A stretch of DNA of 64,000 bases, taken from contig NC_088309.1 of assembly GCF_910592395.1 (NCBI RefSeq), positions 2,854,501 to 2,918,500 of the forward strand, written 5' to 3'. A program made the position numbers and the translations under genes. Source of the stretch: Lineus longissimus. Lineage: Eukaryota; Nemertea; Pilidiophora; Heteronemertea; Lineidae. The notes below the pieces were generated by a model. It was not told the origin of the DNA. It made no database searches and saw only the letters and a program-made list of their open reading frames with translations. Every line of letters starts with the position of its first letter. Positions within the stretch are counted from its first letter, which is position 1. This document shows positions 25,801-39,800 of the stretch, piece after piece.

Positions 25801-28800
25801 TATCTTGTTGACAGTGAGGGTGAGACAGAGTACCATTGACTGAGCGTAGAAAACAACTTTTCAAAGGTAATGTGTACGTACTTATAACAGTTATTGTGGA
25901 ATTTGTTATAACTTGACAGTGCTAGTAACACACCAAACCCAGGTCCTAAAGAGAAGAAGATTTGGGCTGCTGCATCGTTCCATACCTGCAACAAAATTAG
26001 AAAGAAATGAGTTAGTTTCCATATTGTGGGCAACAATTCGTATCGCCGCGGTGTTCTGTTGACGACGAAGACATATTACCACTGGCACAGCATCACCCTG
26101 GAGTTAAGCACACCAATGAGGCTGCCATGTTTGGAGAGAAAACCGTTGCGTTACGTATATTTGCAAGAATTTTAATTTGAGAATGGGATGGTAGCACTTA
26201 AATGTTTATACTTACTGAAACCTCTAATAACATCGACCAGTTTGGTTTCAAGTAGTAGATGATGCCTGAGAGGGAGCCAGGGAGTGTCACCCCTCGGATC
26301 AGGAGTACAAATAGTACAATGTATGGCATAGTGGCGGTCACCCATACAGCCTGGAACAAGATGGGGAATGGTTAGTATTGAATATCTTGGTAAAAAATAG
26401 CCCGCATTTAATCTTGCATAATAGAAGAAATATTTTTGATAGGCATTCGCATTGAAGCAGATGGTATTGGTAAAGCTTCATCAGTTTCCAATCGTACATG
26501 CGAAATGTTGGTAAGTGGAGAATGACACCCAGGCAGGAAAAAGGGTTGTCGAGACGTGAGAATCAATATTTTTGTCTAAGATGTACCCTTACAGAATCGA
26601 TACTTCACTTTATAGTAAAGTGGTTGCAAACCTAATTCGCTCGATCTGGCCTTTACACACTTTTTCTAGTCTACCACGTGCGCAGGACGTGCAATGATTT
26701 GATTGGCTACATTTATTGGGTCGTGATCAGAGTATACTGCTGGCGATGACTCGACTTGGCTTATCGAGGAAGGATGCACAGGCGAAGGCTGTAAACGGTC
26801 AGCAACATCCGACAAATCATACATTCAAACCGCAATTAATCCACGATCCGACAATATAGAGCCTGTCATTGGTGGCCAAAAATAATTGCAGGAATAACGA
26901 GTGTTGGCCAGCCGCGGTAAGGTATGGGCAATGAGTTACTTCCAGGGGGATTGAGAGGGCATTAGGGTTTCTCGCAACTGCATTACGGTGACCATCTCGG
27001 CTAGCCTATCTTTAGCCACAGGATCAACCACGCCACTCAAATGGGCGTTCGATTTGTCGGGTTAGTCATCGATTATTGGCTGATCGATCGGTGTGTCGCC
27101 AGTTACCTGGTATGCAGAGTCCGAGTCCTCGCTCGGAGGGCAAAGGGACGCTGTGGGTCATTTTTAAAAAACTGTCGTATAAAGTACCAAGATTTCAACG
27201 CTAGAAAATCGTAAACAGCGGCCACTGTATTTTGCGTTATTCATGTGAACCTTTGTTCAACTTCATATTTCTTTTCACGTCGATCGCATTTATTCCAGAT
27301 TTAGACATTTAAACATGTCTCTAGAAATGTTTCTCTCCTTTTAGGAAAGCAGCTATAGATCCGTCCATACTCCTAATTTGTACATGTCACCCACACGATC
27401 GAGTTATGATGAGCATGAATATTCCTAATGTTATTCCTGCCGAAATATCATCCCGAGTAATGATCGATCTTGTGTCCGCTGACGAACACCATTAGTTATC
27501 GAAACCTCCTGGAATCCTACATTACGCGTAAATGTCGCGAATGTTTTACACCGATTCATAATTCCAAGAATAGTCTGATAAAACCATTTGCTGTCATCGA
27601 AAATACGTCATAACCGAGGAAGATAATCCTCCAATGAGATTCGAACGGTCTCTGTCATTTGCATATATATCCGCAGATGAGCCATGATAAATCCGTTTCT
27701 GAATCACGATATAGGCCGTCCGCCGGCTGCTCGATCTCGATGACTGCAGTGGTACGATAGCCACGTTCGGCGAGCAAACGCACAATCGTTCACGCACGAG
27801 ATCTGCAAAGAAGACCAGTTGCGTTTCCAATGCAAGGTTTCTTTTTTGTCATTATAGAATTTCCCCTCCTTGAGCAAACATTTTAGATGACGACGTCCAT
27901 TGCAGAGAATTTCATTTGAGGCACACATATTCTCCAAGTCTTCCGTGCGGGGCTTATACCATCGGTGTTCCATGCCTCCGCACTTCAACGCCCGACGAGG
28001 GTCGACGTGTCCGGCTGCAAAGTGCAGGCCTAGCCAGAATAATGAACTGGTTACCTTTGCTGATGGATTCGACATCAAACCCAAAATGATCGTTAATGAG
28101 TCAAAGGAGAGCCCACTTATGACAATGTCCTCTCTCGCGGTGCAGTATCTGTCGTTTTTCATAAAAGCAAAATATGGGAAAACGGAAAACAGAAGCAGAG
28201 CTACGAAGAATGGTCGCTTTCTTCACTGACATAGACTGACAACTGTGTCACCGTTTGCGACTAGAAGTCTTAACAGGAAAATAACATTGGGCAACAAAAC
28301 TAGAAAGAATTCAGCTACTGACTGATACCATACTTTATTGTGAAGTGAATTTAAAGAAGTTCGTCCTTACCTTTCCTGAACTTTTGATGCCTTTCCATAG
28401 CGAGAAGTAGACAATGATAAAGACAGCAAGAAGGCACAGGGCGATGGACCATTTGATGGGGCCCACATCATCTATACCAGTGGAACGATGGACTTCCAAC
28501 ACCGCACGACTGAAACACACAAAACAATCCATTCACTTACTGATCCCGTACGTTCATTTCAGCAACTGAATGACTTGGTGCCATAAAAAGTAGCAATTTT
28601 ATCATTTTAGCATAAAAATGTTTCAGCCGAGTCACAATTCCACCATTTCAAGAGAAGAGGATTTGAAAATGTGCTGCTTCATTCAGTGCTTAGGTTGCAC
28701 TATTATGCAAACAAATCTCGTTTGGACTTGCATGAAACCCTGGAACAGATACGTTGTAACTAAGGAATAGCTTAACTTTGAACGTTTTAAATTGCACGTC

Positions 28801-31800
28801 TGTCAAAAAGGCCAATTTTTTCTATACTTTTTTATCATTTCACAGAAAACCTCGATTATGATATACAGGTTAACAACTTACTTAAAGAATTCTTCGGCAG
28901 CAGATCTTGAGGTATTACTGGTGGATGACGTTCGATTGAAAAACCCGACGCAGTCATCTGTATTCCACGAATTATTACAGTTGGTCCACGGTACTTCTGA
29001 CCGCATTGATGCAAACATATAATATACTGCCCATGCAATAATTGTATTATAGTAGAAGGCCACATAGGTTGCAATAAAACATATTCCGAATCCAATGCCT
29101 GAAGATGAAAAAAACACTCGATGAACACAAAAATGACATAGTGTAAGATACAGACAAGAAAGCATCCTTTTTTCCTGGACATTGTGACAGATAAAAATGA
29201 AGCCATTCACAAACTCAAGATGCTTTTCTGTACATTGTCATGAGGTTACGAAGGTCACTAAACTAAAGCAGTAATTAAAAAGTTTCACGTACCACTGGTG
29301 ACACTACAAACTATAACGAATGAATGTCTGCAGTTATAACTCTTAGCTAACGGACGATTGACGTAAGTAGTATGGGGGTCAAATGCGGTTACAATTGCCC
29401 TATTTAAGTTTCACTGAAATTATTTTCAGTGAAACTCAAATTGTTTTAAGTTTTATATTTGTACACCATAACGAGGAGTCTGAAGAAACCAATGGAATAG
29501 AGATCATAAGCTACTGAAACAAAGAAACGGCATTTCCCGGTTGCACGGAAGCTTTATACCGCAGCGCCGCGGGAACCAAGCAGACATTTGTAACATGTAA
29601 TTACGCCGTAAAGAGCGCCTGTTACAAACTAATGCAGCCTGGTACGACGCATAGTTTGATAATGACAAATCTCAAAATCATCGTCTGATTAATGGATGTT
29701 ATTTCGAGGGCAAATCTTTGAGGTAATTCTCTCCTGATGAGTTGTCTATGGCTGTCGCGATTGATCAATCTATTTACACTCAACGCTGATGCTTTCCACT
29801 CGCTCGAAGCGTCTAGGGTTGTTGCTCTGTGCTCCGCACTATGATGGCTTCGAAAAGGACACCCATTGCTTTTAAATTGCTGCACCCAAACTATTTGCAA
29901 ACCTAGGAAGTTTTGATGACAGCCAAACATGGGACTGGTTTGTTATCCCGCGCCATAGTGTGTTTAAAAGGAGCATCCATCTACTCGCGAACACCATTTC
30001 AAAGCAGTCCTGGTAACCCCCACCTAAAGGTCGAGAGCTCAGATATTGTCGTATAATACTGAGATGGGTTTCAAGATTCCTTTGTTGTATTTCAAAGGAG
30101 TTGCGTAAATAGTTGTATCAAACGAGAGAAACGACTTGACAACTCTAGATGTCCCCAATCATTCCGTCGCATTCACTATACCGAATCAAGCGCAAGGTCA
30201 GCTCTGCCGGCTGCAATATCAATCCGCCATCACGACAACACCCATACCAACTATCGACAAATCACAACTTAAGCCTCGGATTTTGAGCCTAAATTGCCTA
30301 AATTAAGATGCAATGTCAAGATCTAGCTAGAAATGGTTGAAGTACGGGTTGTCTATCTGGCGCATTAGCAGGAATAATGAAATACATGTATTAATGTCAG
30401 GTAGGATTAGGTGCGCTGTAACGTGCCATTTGACATAAAGGCTGTTCTGTGTGCATTGGATAGGTGTAGTAAATGCACTGGGATTCTCTTCTTTTAAACC
30501 TTTCTCAACTAAATGGGTACATCTATTAAACAGGGGTGTTATGGGACTGCTTAAAGTTCTGTTGAGGGAAAATCAATCGGCAATCACGCCGGCGTGTCGG
30601 ATGATAACAACGTCCAAACTCGCTTTGCTGTATCAAGGTGAAGACATACATTTGTACTTAAGATGAAGACCGAGTAGAAACATGAACATTAGCAAGCTCC
30701 TGATGGGCGGCTCAGGACGGCTTACCGCGGAGACGGTACACGCCAGATCAAATCAGGAGTCGGCAATGAGACAGCTAGCGGGGAGATCTGCCTATCAACA
30801 TCGATGATCGGTGAGAGACGAATCGATCGAGGGCGTCATACAGAGTGATATGCTGTTTTTAGAAGAAGTCTTGGCCGATGTTAAACCTTTTTCAGTAGGT
30901 CACCCGGAACCTGCATCCAGGACCAGTGGCGGATTACGACAGAGACAACAGCCTTCGTCGCCAAAACAGGACTGTCAATCTCTCCAAGGTTGATGTCACA
31001 GAAGAAGAATCCTTTTCTGGAGAGACAATATCATGTAGAGCCAAAGCCTGACGGATAACTCGTGGAGGAATTTATCACCAGTCCTTTCATTTACGGTTTA
31101 CAAGACAAAGCGGGATAAATTTTTCAAAGCACGATCTGACTGATACCCATGTTCTAAACAGGCCATAGTATGGCGTGATCTGACTGATGTTCTAAACAGG
31201 TCATAGTGACAAAGTGATCATATGGCGTGATCTGAGTGATGTTCAAAACAGGTCATAGTGACAAAGCGATCATATGGCGTGATCTGACTGATGTTCATAA
31301 CAGGTCATAGTGACAAAGCGATCATATATGGCATGATCTGACTGACACCCGTGTTCAAAACAGGTCATAGTGACAAAGCGATCATAGCCTGATGTGACTG
31401 ATACCCGTTCAGGACAAGCGATCGATCACCAGAGCAAACCAGGCGCTACTATTTAATGGCGTAAGGATCAAATTTGGCAATAGACCAATCAAAATGCTAA
31501 TTACATGGGAGCTATATGGGGGTTATGTTTAACATTATCGTATCCAAGAGGCGATGAATCAAAGATCTCAGAGATAAGGTCTTGTATTGAAACTGCCGGG
31601 GGTCACTCGTTCCTGACTTAACAACAGCATCTGGGTAAGTGGACCGCTCTGGGGACTGGGAATTCAGATTATGCTTGAGATATTTTATAAACTGGTGTTT
31701 TTTATCACCGTGCGATGGGTGCGAATGCTAAAATCAGTGATGAGCAACTTTTTCATTCGATAGACCTTGCAATTTGATGTCGAAATAATCTGAAAACGAT

Positions 31801-34800
31801 CAGAATCGTGAAAACTGTTACAGACAAAGAAGACCATTCAAAGCGTTCACTGAAAAATCATTAAACTTGATTACACGTGATCTGACTGATACCCGTGTTC
31901 TAAACAGGCCCTAGTGACGAAGCGGTCAGTGTGATGTGACTGATATCAAGTATGGATTAAAGAAGAATGTTTAACGAGCTATTGGTTAGATGTATATACT
32001 ACATAGGCTAGCACTCCAAACGTGCTCAATTAGGATCATCGGCTGTCTGTGTATCCTCACATAGCAGGGCTTAGTAGGCGTTCCTTGATCACTCAATCTT
32101 TGTGTCCTTGAATCTTCAAATCCGCACAACATGTACTATACGTATCCATGCACATTTCTTTAGTCCATCAAATAATTGGGGTGTAAAAATATTGCAAAAG
32201 AGATTCACAGCAGACCTGCTTGGAGAAGGCTACGTATGTAGTTGTCACATAGGCATAGCGTTACTACATGTATAACTTGTTTTTATTTTTTTACAAAAAA
32301 GCACCTGACCACATTCTTGCAACGTCATCTTCAGTTGGTAAACGGACTTACCTTTGAACATTGGACAGATTCTTTTCCACACACTGATACATCCACATCG
32401 CTGAAACTGGCCCAGCGCAAGCTCCATATAAAATAACGGCAGGCCTCCAAATATTAACATAACCAAGTATGGAATAAGAAAAGCACCTGAAAAGAGAGGA
32501 AAAATTATTTTACAATAATTATCTCAAGATATGTGAAGGGCTCTGTAAACAGAAAACCAGCCACATGTTAATGACTACAATTTGTACAAATCCTCAGCTT
32601 AGTGTCTGCTTTTCAAGTCGCACCAAATGTCACATTGATAACTCAGACGGAACGAATGAAAGGAATGGGCAGACAACACCTTTGAAGGTGCAGTCGAGTA
32701 GCTTCCGCAGCAAGGCAGGCAGTCGTAAATCTGAAAGTGAGTTGCTCTAAAGGTGATTTTCGAAACATGTTGACAGGAGGTTGACATGCTTCTAGCAGAC
32801 TAGAGGAATTGGCTGGGATTTCGCTTGCAGGTAAAACTAAATATTTATTCGCAGTAACAAGGAAGCCCCACAGACAGCTGCTCTTCTTACTAACTGGCTG
32901 ACTTCTACCAATTGGGAAACGCCTAGATTGAGAGTTTTTCTCTGTTTAAGGGGACGCTATTATATCTCACCCATATCATTAACCAGGGGCTACATTTTGG
33001 TAGGAATACACTTGTGAGTGCAGACACACTCTCTGTGTGCTTCAACTGGTCAAAATCCATTAAATCACTGCACGGATGTAAGTTGTTACAATATCCACAT
33101 CAATCACTCTCTGATTGTGAAAATAAAAGATGGTGACGACCTCCAATATCATCCTCGCTATCATACGCCTGCCTCGATACACGAGCGCGAAAATGGGTTT
33201 ATGTTTTTCAATTTGCGATGTTTCCTTTAGATTTCATGTTAAATGACTGATTACCCCCAGCGAGAGCAAGGCATACTGCAAGGTGGTCTCAGGCAATGGC
33301 CAATTCCAAGGAATTGCCATAAATATACGTTTAGATGTACATTTACTAACATTGTATATGATATTGGTCATTGTACAGAAGCCTTCAGTTTTGATAAAAC
33401 TTGCTCGATAGCAATGACCTTGTATCACAATTTGAGTTTTGATAAAACTTACTCGATAGCAATGACCTTGTATCATAATTTGATTTAGTAATGATATACA
33501 ATCATATAAAATTCTCGCAATTTAGGTGCTAAAACTTAGTCACGATAATATCATTAGCAAAACAGGTGATTAACAACATAACGCTGTTAACATAACGCCG
33601 AATGGTGACCACCAAAAGAGGAAATGGACTCGAGTTTACCAAACGTGTCCAGAGGCAACAAAATTCGAAATCATCCAGTGTCTATATCGGAGCTTTCGAT
33701 TTCCGATACAGGTCAAATGGTCCGTTGTTCTCATTCTGTCGCACTTTTTCGATGCGCAAAATATTGTAAACTCTCAGTTGGGGCTGACTCTCTAAACCGC
33801 TGGTCTTCCTCATAGCGACAGGGTCATCAGCAGCTGTCGTCTAAATGTTAAGTCTTTCGCAACTAATGGGATCTTCAATGTCAGTATGATTTGATTTTAA
33901 CACAGATTTCAATCTTGACTTCCATCATGTTCTCAAAAATGTGTGAAAGACTAGTTTCTGCGGCGAATTGCATAATGAGCATTTGTGACATTTTCGAAAT
34001 GCGCAGTGATTATGAATGATTAACCTTGACACGTGACTGACATGGCTGTGTGACGTTGATTGATGTGACAGGCCATTGATGCAACAGATCATTCAGCTTT
34101 CAACATCAAAACGGTAAAATTAGTCGTCTCGTAAAAATATGTAGCCTTGCAGAGACGCGGACATCGCTGTAAATGTCTTTGATGAAGGTCAGCTCTAGTT
34201 GAATCGGGCGCAATGGAAATGTAAAGAAATTGTTAGACCAGAGTCTTTCGGAAAATCTCTAGTTAGACGCAGTGTCTTACTATATGAATTCGGCACGATA
34301 CAAGTGAGACGTAAGTGGTATACGCGCAGTCTCTTACTAAAAGTTAGACACGATACAAGTGTGACGTAAGGGGGTAAACGCAGTGTCTTACTTTAAATTA
34401 GACACAATAAAGTATAAAGTTTTGTAGTAAACAGTCTCTTACTATAGGCACAATACTAGTAGACGTATTTCAACATGAAACCGTGCCATATAATTGCATT
34501 TTACCACGATGGTTGCCTTCATCGAGACTGGTGATATGTGAACACATGGCGAATATTGGCCCCGCGTCAAGCACCAAAATAACGTAACCATTGTCCCGAG
34601 GCCTCTGGGAGAGAAATCACAAATCTGTCCTGAGTAAAAATGGTGAATGGGTGTTAATTTGGTGATCATTAGAGATGACTAATTAATCCAATCGTACAAT
34701 TACCATATTGTATCTGGAAGTTACCATAGTGACGCTGCCACATGTAGATACGTGTACCTTTGTTACGTCATCGGTTGAGGTGAGGTAAGCCGAGGGCCAT

Positions 34801-36806
34801 ATAGATTTTAAGGAATCCCGAAAACAATGAATACCTAGGTTTTGGTCTGCAGTTAATTCTTTATTTCTACGCGAGGAATACCATCGTTCACAGATAGCCG
34901 TGATGCAGGGAGATGCACCCTGTGCCCAATACAATGGCGGTCAAGGTGCCTCAGTCAGTCCAAATACCGGTCACTGGACGGGCGGACCTCACGCCTCCAT
35001 GCATCTGGAGTTAGTGGAGTACCGTCTTTACGGTGACAGAAACGCAACATGGCTATACCAAAAAATACACATAAGTGCTAAGTTTCTTCCACCGAAATTA
35101 TTGTTAGCCAAAGTTAGCTCGGGGGAAAAGCGCGAGTGTAAGCAGTACAGAGACGAAAACTTTTCCCCCCACATACACTGTCCATTAATTTCATTGATGT
35201 CTTTCGAAATTCCTCTCAGAAAACTATTAGAGACAATGCCGTAAAGTTGATTAGCACGTTTAAACATGGTTGTTCATACAGCAGGAGATGATGTTCAATT
35301 TTCGCTGTTTTGTGCTATCTGTTTCAGTTTCGTACGGCCGAAACCACCGGCACGTGGATTCTCATGGCGATGGCCGTTGTTCGCACATTAACTCCGGTTC
35401 ACCTATTGTGGTAATTACTCTCGGATTCCGCGAAAAGGAAGCGCGCCGGTACGCAGGCGATCCAACCGCGGTCTTTGCTATGCTGATTCGTGCTATACGC
35501 TAAAAGTAATGAGGAATGTTTGGAACTTTGACATGTCCACCAGACCGACTGGAAAGGGTCTTTCTGAGACGAGCCGCATTTAGGCGGCTTATAGAAAATT
35601 TCATGCATTTTAGGCCATACAGTTTTATGCATACGGCAGTTATAATACTTTAAGACACATTCACACACACACAAGTCAAATGAACACATGATACAAACAC
35701 ATTCAGCTGCTAATAAGGAAACTAGAATCGTTGTTTTTGTATTCCTTTGATATGTTGTGCTTTTACTTCTGACACAAAAGAGCGACAACCCGGCACTGAC
35801 TCTTCGTACTATCCGCAGACTAGATATTTTTCAGCAGCCGACGTGACGCTCATTTTCTTATGTTTACTATTCAAAAACTAGAAAGACTGCAGCATATCTT
35901 CGTAAAGGGGCAACATATCTTTTAGTCATCAGCCTTGCCTTAGTCATATTGAACCCTGATGACACTGATGGCATTTCGTTCCTACTTACTGGACATTGCG
36001 CACAGTCATTCAAATGTGTCGACTCTAATATAATAGGGCCTAGGAATTTTACCCCTTCTTTCGCTGAACAAACAATTATGCCTTTTTTACTCACCTCCTC
36101 CATTTCTGTAACATATGTACGGAAACCTCCATACGTTTCCTAAGTCCACAGCAAACCCGACCACTGCCAACAAGAACTCAAACTTTTTGCCCCACGTCTC
36201 TCTGCCATCCAAATCATCCAATTGGCCCTTTTCCATTGGGATTTCCACCGTTTTCGTGTGGTTATCGTTCAGCATGGTTTTCTCGTCGGGAGTCATATCT
36301 GCTGCTGGTTGAGTTACCATATTTCCGTCAGACAAAACCACACCGTCCGAACCCTTACTTTTTCCCGCTAGGTTACCCATTGTGTTATCGGTTATTCCAC
36401 TCACAACTCCTGCACTGTCATTATCTTGCCTGCTTGTGGTTTCAGTAATTGCATTGCTGTTCGTCACATCATGAAGGGATTTTCCCGTATATTCACCAGA
36501 TTTATCAGGGTCAAGTTTTGTTAATTTCTTGGACGGGATTTCGCTGGATGTGACGTCATCGCTGTCAAACGCCGGATTCTCATATGTGGCCAATGAGCGT
36601 TGACATCTGTTGTAAGGAGGTGGAGCCTCATTACCACGCGCAGTTTCAGCGCGCGAGACAGATTGTGAATTGCGATTGGTCATTTCCGAGTCGTTTGGTC
36701 CATTATCATCTGATTGTTTTGCATCAGCAGGGGACCCCTCGGTGGAGTCGAGAGACAAAGCAACGGGATTAGCGTATACTTCAGCCTGGTGATTGCTGTC
36801 AGCCAT
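19826..36806 (-). CDS. SLC6A4: Serotonin-transporter-like SLC6 monoamine symporter with three alternative TM12 exons
   Basis: Na+/Cl- coupled plasma-membrane amine transporter. Exons in coding order: 36095-36806, 32352-32486, 28882-29098, 28371-28509, 26216-26350, 25882-25985, 25373-25497, 24945-25057, 24471-24602, 24058-24157, 23533-23633, then one of 22913-23083, 22006-22173 or 20434-20601, then 19826-19909. All phases agree (754 or 755 residues). TM1 reads [12 protein letters not shown]; the Asp at about residue 221 corresponds to the amine-binding Asp98 of human SERT. Other hallmarks are [13 protein letters not shown]2 with paired Cys and Asn-X-Ser/Thr sites, [25 protein letters not shown] and WFYG. 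The text matches SERT better than DAT/NET (NGCIS-like GCISVWK, ICP.FKGIG). The last exon starts RI, like the ER-export dipeptide of SERT. The cytosolic N-tail is about 210 residues, much longer than in human, and contains PPPY (62-65). Minus-strand start is the ATG at 36806; upstream noncoding exons are unknown. Confidence 0.92.
20434..20601 (-). other. Alternative SLC6 exon 12, copy C (EL6-TM12)
   Basis: This is a 168-base, phase 0-0 exon with acceptor tttcag and donor gtaacg. It encodes [32 protein letters not shown] and ITPGNVVQ. Reading joins exon 11 (ends 23533) to the last exon (starts 19909). It is nearest the last exon and keeps the TPG motif of SERT-type C-termini. Confidence 0.85.
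21451..21630 (-). CDS. Uncertain small ORF with signal-like N-terminus inside the SLC6 exon-12 array
   Basis: An ATG-initiated 59-codon frame lies between exon-12 copies B and C on the same strand. It starts with a hydrophobic stretch ([19 protein letters not shown]) followed by a short polar/aromatic segment and a stop. It resembles a secreted or membrane-anchored peptide start, but there is no known family and no paralogue. It may be chance or an isolated exon. Confidence 0.2.
   Translation of the reverse strand: MQVLHLNVGLTIVLLGMTSMLLGIRGNEYAFVHVVDVNRHPTKRILLIVFEPQPPWVSE
22006..22173 (-). other. Alternative SLC6 exon 12, copy B (EL6-TM12)
   Basis: This is a 168-base, phase 0-0 exon with acceptor gatttcag and donor gtaacg. 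It encodes [34 protein letters not shown] and LRVGGSFTE. It aligns residue for residue with copy C, but the TPG motif after TM12 is replaced by VGG. The frame is intact, so this is not obviously a dead copy. Confidence 0.8.
22913..23083 (-). other. Alternative SLC6 exon 12, copy A (EL6-TM12)
   Basis: This is a 171-base, phase 0-0 exon with acceptor tttcag and donor gtatgc. It encodes [32 protein letters not shown] and IRTPGNLVE. It is one codon longer than B and C, in the extracellular loop, and is the copy nearest exon 11. Confidence 0.85.
29407..29436. repeat. Perfect 13-bp inverted repeat (hairpin) in SLC6 intron
   Basis: Arms AGTTTCACTGAAA and TTTCAGTGAAACT are separated by 4 bases. It lies about 310 bases upstream (in the transcript sense) of the exon at 28882-29098. 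It could be an RNA hairpin or a transposon relic. Confidence 0.6.
31130..31430. repeat. Minisatellite of about 52-bp units in SLC6 intron 2
   Basis: About six imperfect copies contain the core GTGATCTGACTGATGTTC, then AACAGGTCATAGTGACAAAG. Some copies carry a short ACCCGTG insertion. An isolated extra copy occurs near 31876-31945, which suggests an earlier, larger array. Confidence 0.75.
33388..33483. repeat. Two tandem copies of a 48-bp unit
   Basis: TTTTGATAAAACTTGCTCGA and TTTTGATAAAACTTACTCGA begin two nearly identical adjacent 48-base units in SLC6 intron 1. Confidence 0.7.
34262..34460. repeat. Degenerate tandem repeat, about 60-bp unit
   Basis: Around three to four decayed copies share CGCAGTGTCTTACT, then (A/T)TTAGACACGATACAAGTG and GACGTAAG. 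It lies within SLC6 intron 1 and is noncoding. Confidence 0.55.
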
Positions 36807-39800
36807 TGTCACTGTGGAATCAAATCGATTAATGTAAAGCCAGTGATCTTTAGTTATAATTGCAAAAGATTTGCTTAAATCTGTTTCGTCTTCGCCAGCT
36901 TCCAGTATAATGTGTCTTCATTAGTCAGTCATTTTCCTACAATCGAGCTGAGGGACGAGAGACTGGTACTATTTGGTATCTGTACGACTGCCCTGTATGT
37001 ATCACGGCCTTGTTGGAAGGCGCACTTCATTTGCATGGAAATGAGCAAAGGTGTTCAGTTCCTCCGTTTGAGCGGGCGAGCGCTTGGTTGTCTGCCAAAG
37101 ATGTGAATCTGTAATGACAAATCAAATAGGTATGAGCTTTTCAGACTGGCGACAAATAACATGAACACGTAACGTTGAGTAGACACTGTAATTACATGTA
37201 TCTCCCTGACTCTTTGAAAGAACCTGATTCTTTGAAAGAAAGAACTAGGCCTACACCCTCAACCAAGGACTTTTTAAAACTTTTTGAATGTGTCCGGTTG
37301 TCTTGCAGCTTGATATACATAATTGCGGACATCTGATTGGCTGCCATGAAAAAGCCGTCATCTAAAATACAAGCCTGAGTAAACAGAGTATTATTTCTAC
37401 TGTGCAGTCCATTTACGTCTTTGTAGAGACAGCCTATCAGTTTCGTCACTCTTAGAGTAATCCGTAGCGATCTATGTCACTGCCGTCATTCCATTTCTAA
37501 AACCGCGTCTAACCATTGTTACCCGGTCTAAGGTGAATGATATTCGCCAATATATATATTAGTCAAATTTGCCAATGATATTAGTACACGTTCGTGCATC
37601 AGTCAAAAATCTTACGTCTTCAAAGGGTTAACCCGCTGACCTCTAACTGCCACACATTATCTACAACCTAACACATTTGCAGTGAATTGGTTCTAGTTAG
37701 GATGACACCACTCAACTGCTGCATCACTTCTTTTTAACGGCACACGCCAGACCATTATGGTAGCTTAGCGTTCTATCACCTATCGTGGCCATCGCAGATG
37801 AAAAATGAGCAACACAATTTAACAAAATCTCCCTTTTATTGCCTGCTAATTACCGTGTCGTATCAGGGCGGCAATATGGAACTCGGCTTTACCGGGAACG
37901 ATCAACACCAAACGGTTGACATTTTGCTACAAAATCACCCATGAGTCGATGTGATATCAAAGATGGTATCCTAAGGACACAATCGTTGTAACCATTAGTT
38001 ACGTCCAAACAGTGGTCAAGCAGACCTCAGTGGATGATAGTCATCCTGAAAAGTGACCGCCGTCCACCAGGTTGCCAACACTTAGTTTTGAAGTTGTATT
38101 CATGTTATAGGAATTAGATCATGCTGTAAGACCATTTTTCATTTCATGGTTTTACAAGTAATATCACTTGATCTCCAACGAGATATACAGGTCAGCCAAG
38201 TTACCATTGGGTAGAGTTGTGTAAAGAAAAGCACCAAGGGCAATAGTTATATACGGAGCATGACAGAAAAGCTGTCAGGAGGCAAAGGTCTGCCGAGTCT
38301 ATCTCGACCGTATAACCCAAAGATACCCAGCTCAAAGTTCATGCGCAATTTCTCTCCTATCGATCGAAAGCCGGCATATCGGTTCGTTTCGCGGCGCGTA
38401 ATCCTCCTGATCCTGGTTTTCATATTTTCGATCCCGGGGATTTGTCACTTAAACGATTGCATATATTGCTTATGCATATGACTTCCAAAGCCCCGGGGCT
38501 GGGTTCTGATGTCCTGGGCCACCCTGGTTGTTACGATCAATGCTAAAAGCAACCGGTAAACTCCGTATGCTTCGCCGACAATGGCCGACTTCGATTAGTA
38601 AAGAAGTGTTTGACCGGGAAAAGTCTAATTGGACAATGTTTGGAGATGCAGAGCGTACCGGTGCGTCCTGTGAAACATCATATCAGCAACTCCGGGAATC
38701 TTTGTTCCATTCACACTTAAAAATGACTCGTCTGGGCTACACCGCCACAATCAATGACTTATAGCAAAATAAAGCTGTGGGTCTTGTTTCATTTTGCCTC
38801 AAATCTCATGGCCGCCAAAATCAAAAATGGCTGCTACTTAGCCTAAAAATTACTGCTTGTGTGATGATGACAATGAATGGTGAAGTTGAACGAGGGCTGG
38901 TTTTTGGCAACTGTAGCCAATAATGAGAAATGCAAAAGTCCCACTTGCGTACAATTTCCTCCATGTACGTTGGTACAATGAGAGCTGAAGCCCAGTCAAA
39001 TTCCCTACCGTCCCTATACCCATTCATTAAGATTGGGACACAGGTATACGACGGCGCTTGATCACATTAGATTGAGCTCAATCGTTCGTTAGTTGTTGTT
39101 TGTTGGTGGGTAGGGTCCAGATTGGAACATAAGGGCGGTAATTGGCATATTAAAGCCAGTGTTAGGTTGCTAGGATATCCAGTCATCAGTATAGCAGCCA
39201 ATGTGAGTAAGATGATATTAAACCTAATCAGGATTTGCAACTATTTTGTAACAGTCATTATTATAGACCATATATACCCGGTTTAAAGAATGAAACAACA
39301 TCATGTCGCCGGTGGGAAGAGAGTCCGTGGTGCCACTGATCTCTCTCGTGCGAATTCGATGGGTTGGCTTCCATCCAACCTCATCGTTAAAGAGATTGGT
39401 GACAATCATTACGAACGATGCAGCACCTCCCAGTATGATCAACCTCATTGACACCGAGATAGTCTCCATTATACCTCCATCTGTTCACCTCAACAAGAAT
39501 CAACAGGGAGCTAGAAATCGGGTCAGGGTTGTCCCAGTGGCCGGGGGGCCGTGGAATCATCAGCGCCTGTCACTTCTTAAGCCGTCCACTACCACCACCG
39601 CCACCACCACCACCACAACTATACAATCAAAGGTGGCATATAGGCCTCTACAATAGCCATTTTGGTCCCGTCAGTTTATGGTAACCAAAAGAAGTTCCAA
39701 TTGTATGTTTGTCCTTACCTTGTTTGAATCTCACAGCAAATGAGAGAACCCCTGTCTAAGAACGACCTCGTGTTCGTGTAGGCTGTAGTTATGGTGACTC

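Noticed and set aside
27704-28162. 152-codon minus ORF (and overlapping 109-codon plus ORF) in an SLC6 intron
   Set aside because: It is open and Cys-rich with a hydrophobic lead-in, but the lead-in has no in-frame ATG after the last stop. No family match or partner exons were found, and both strands are open by composition.
37192-37449. 85-codon minus ORF with a GCLYKD start resembling a WSC opening
   Set aside because: It lacks the later WSC cysteines (CWC, CGG) and has no partner exon; the resemblance is superficial.
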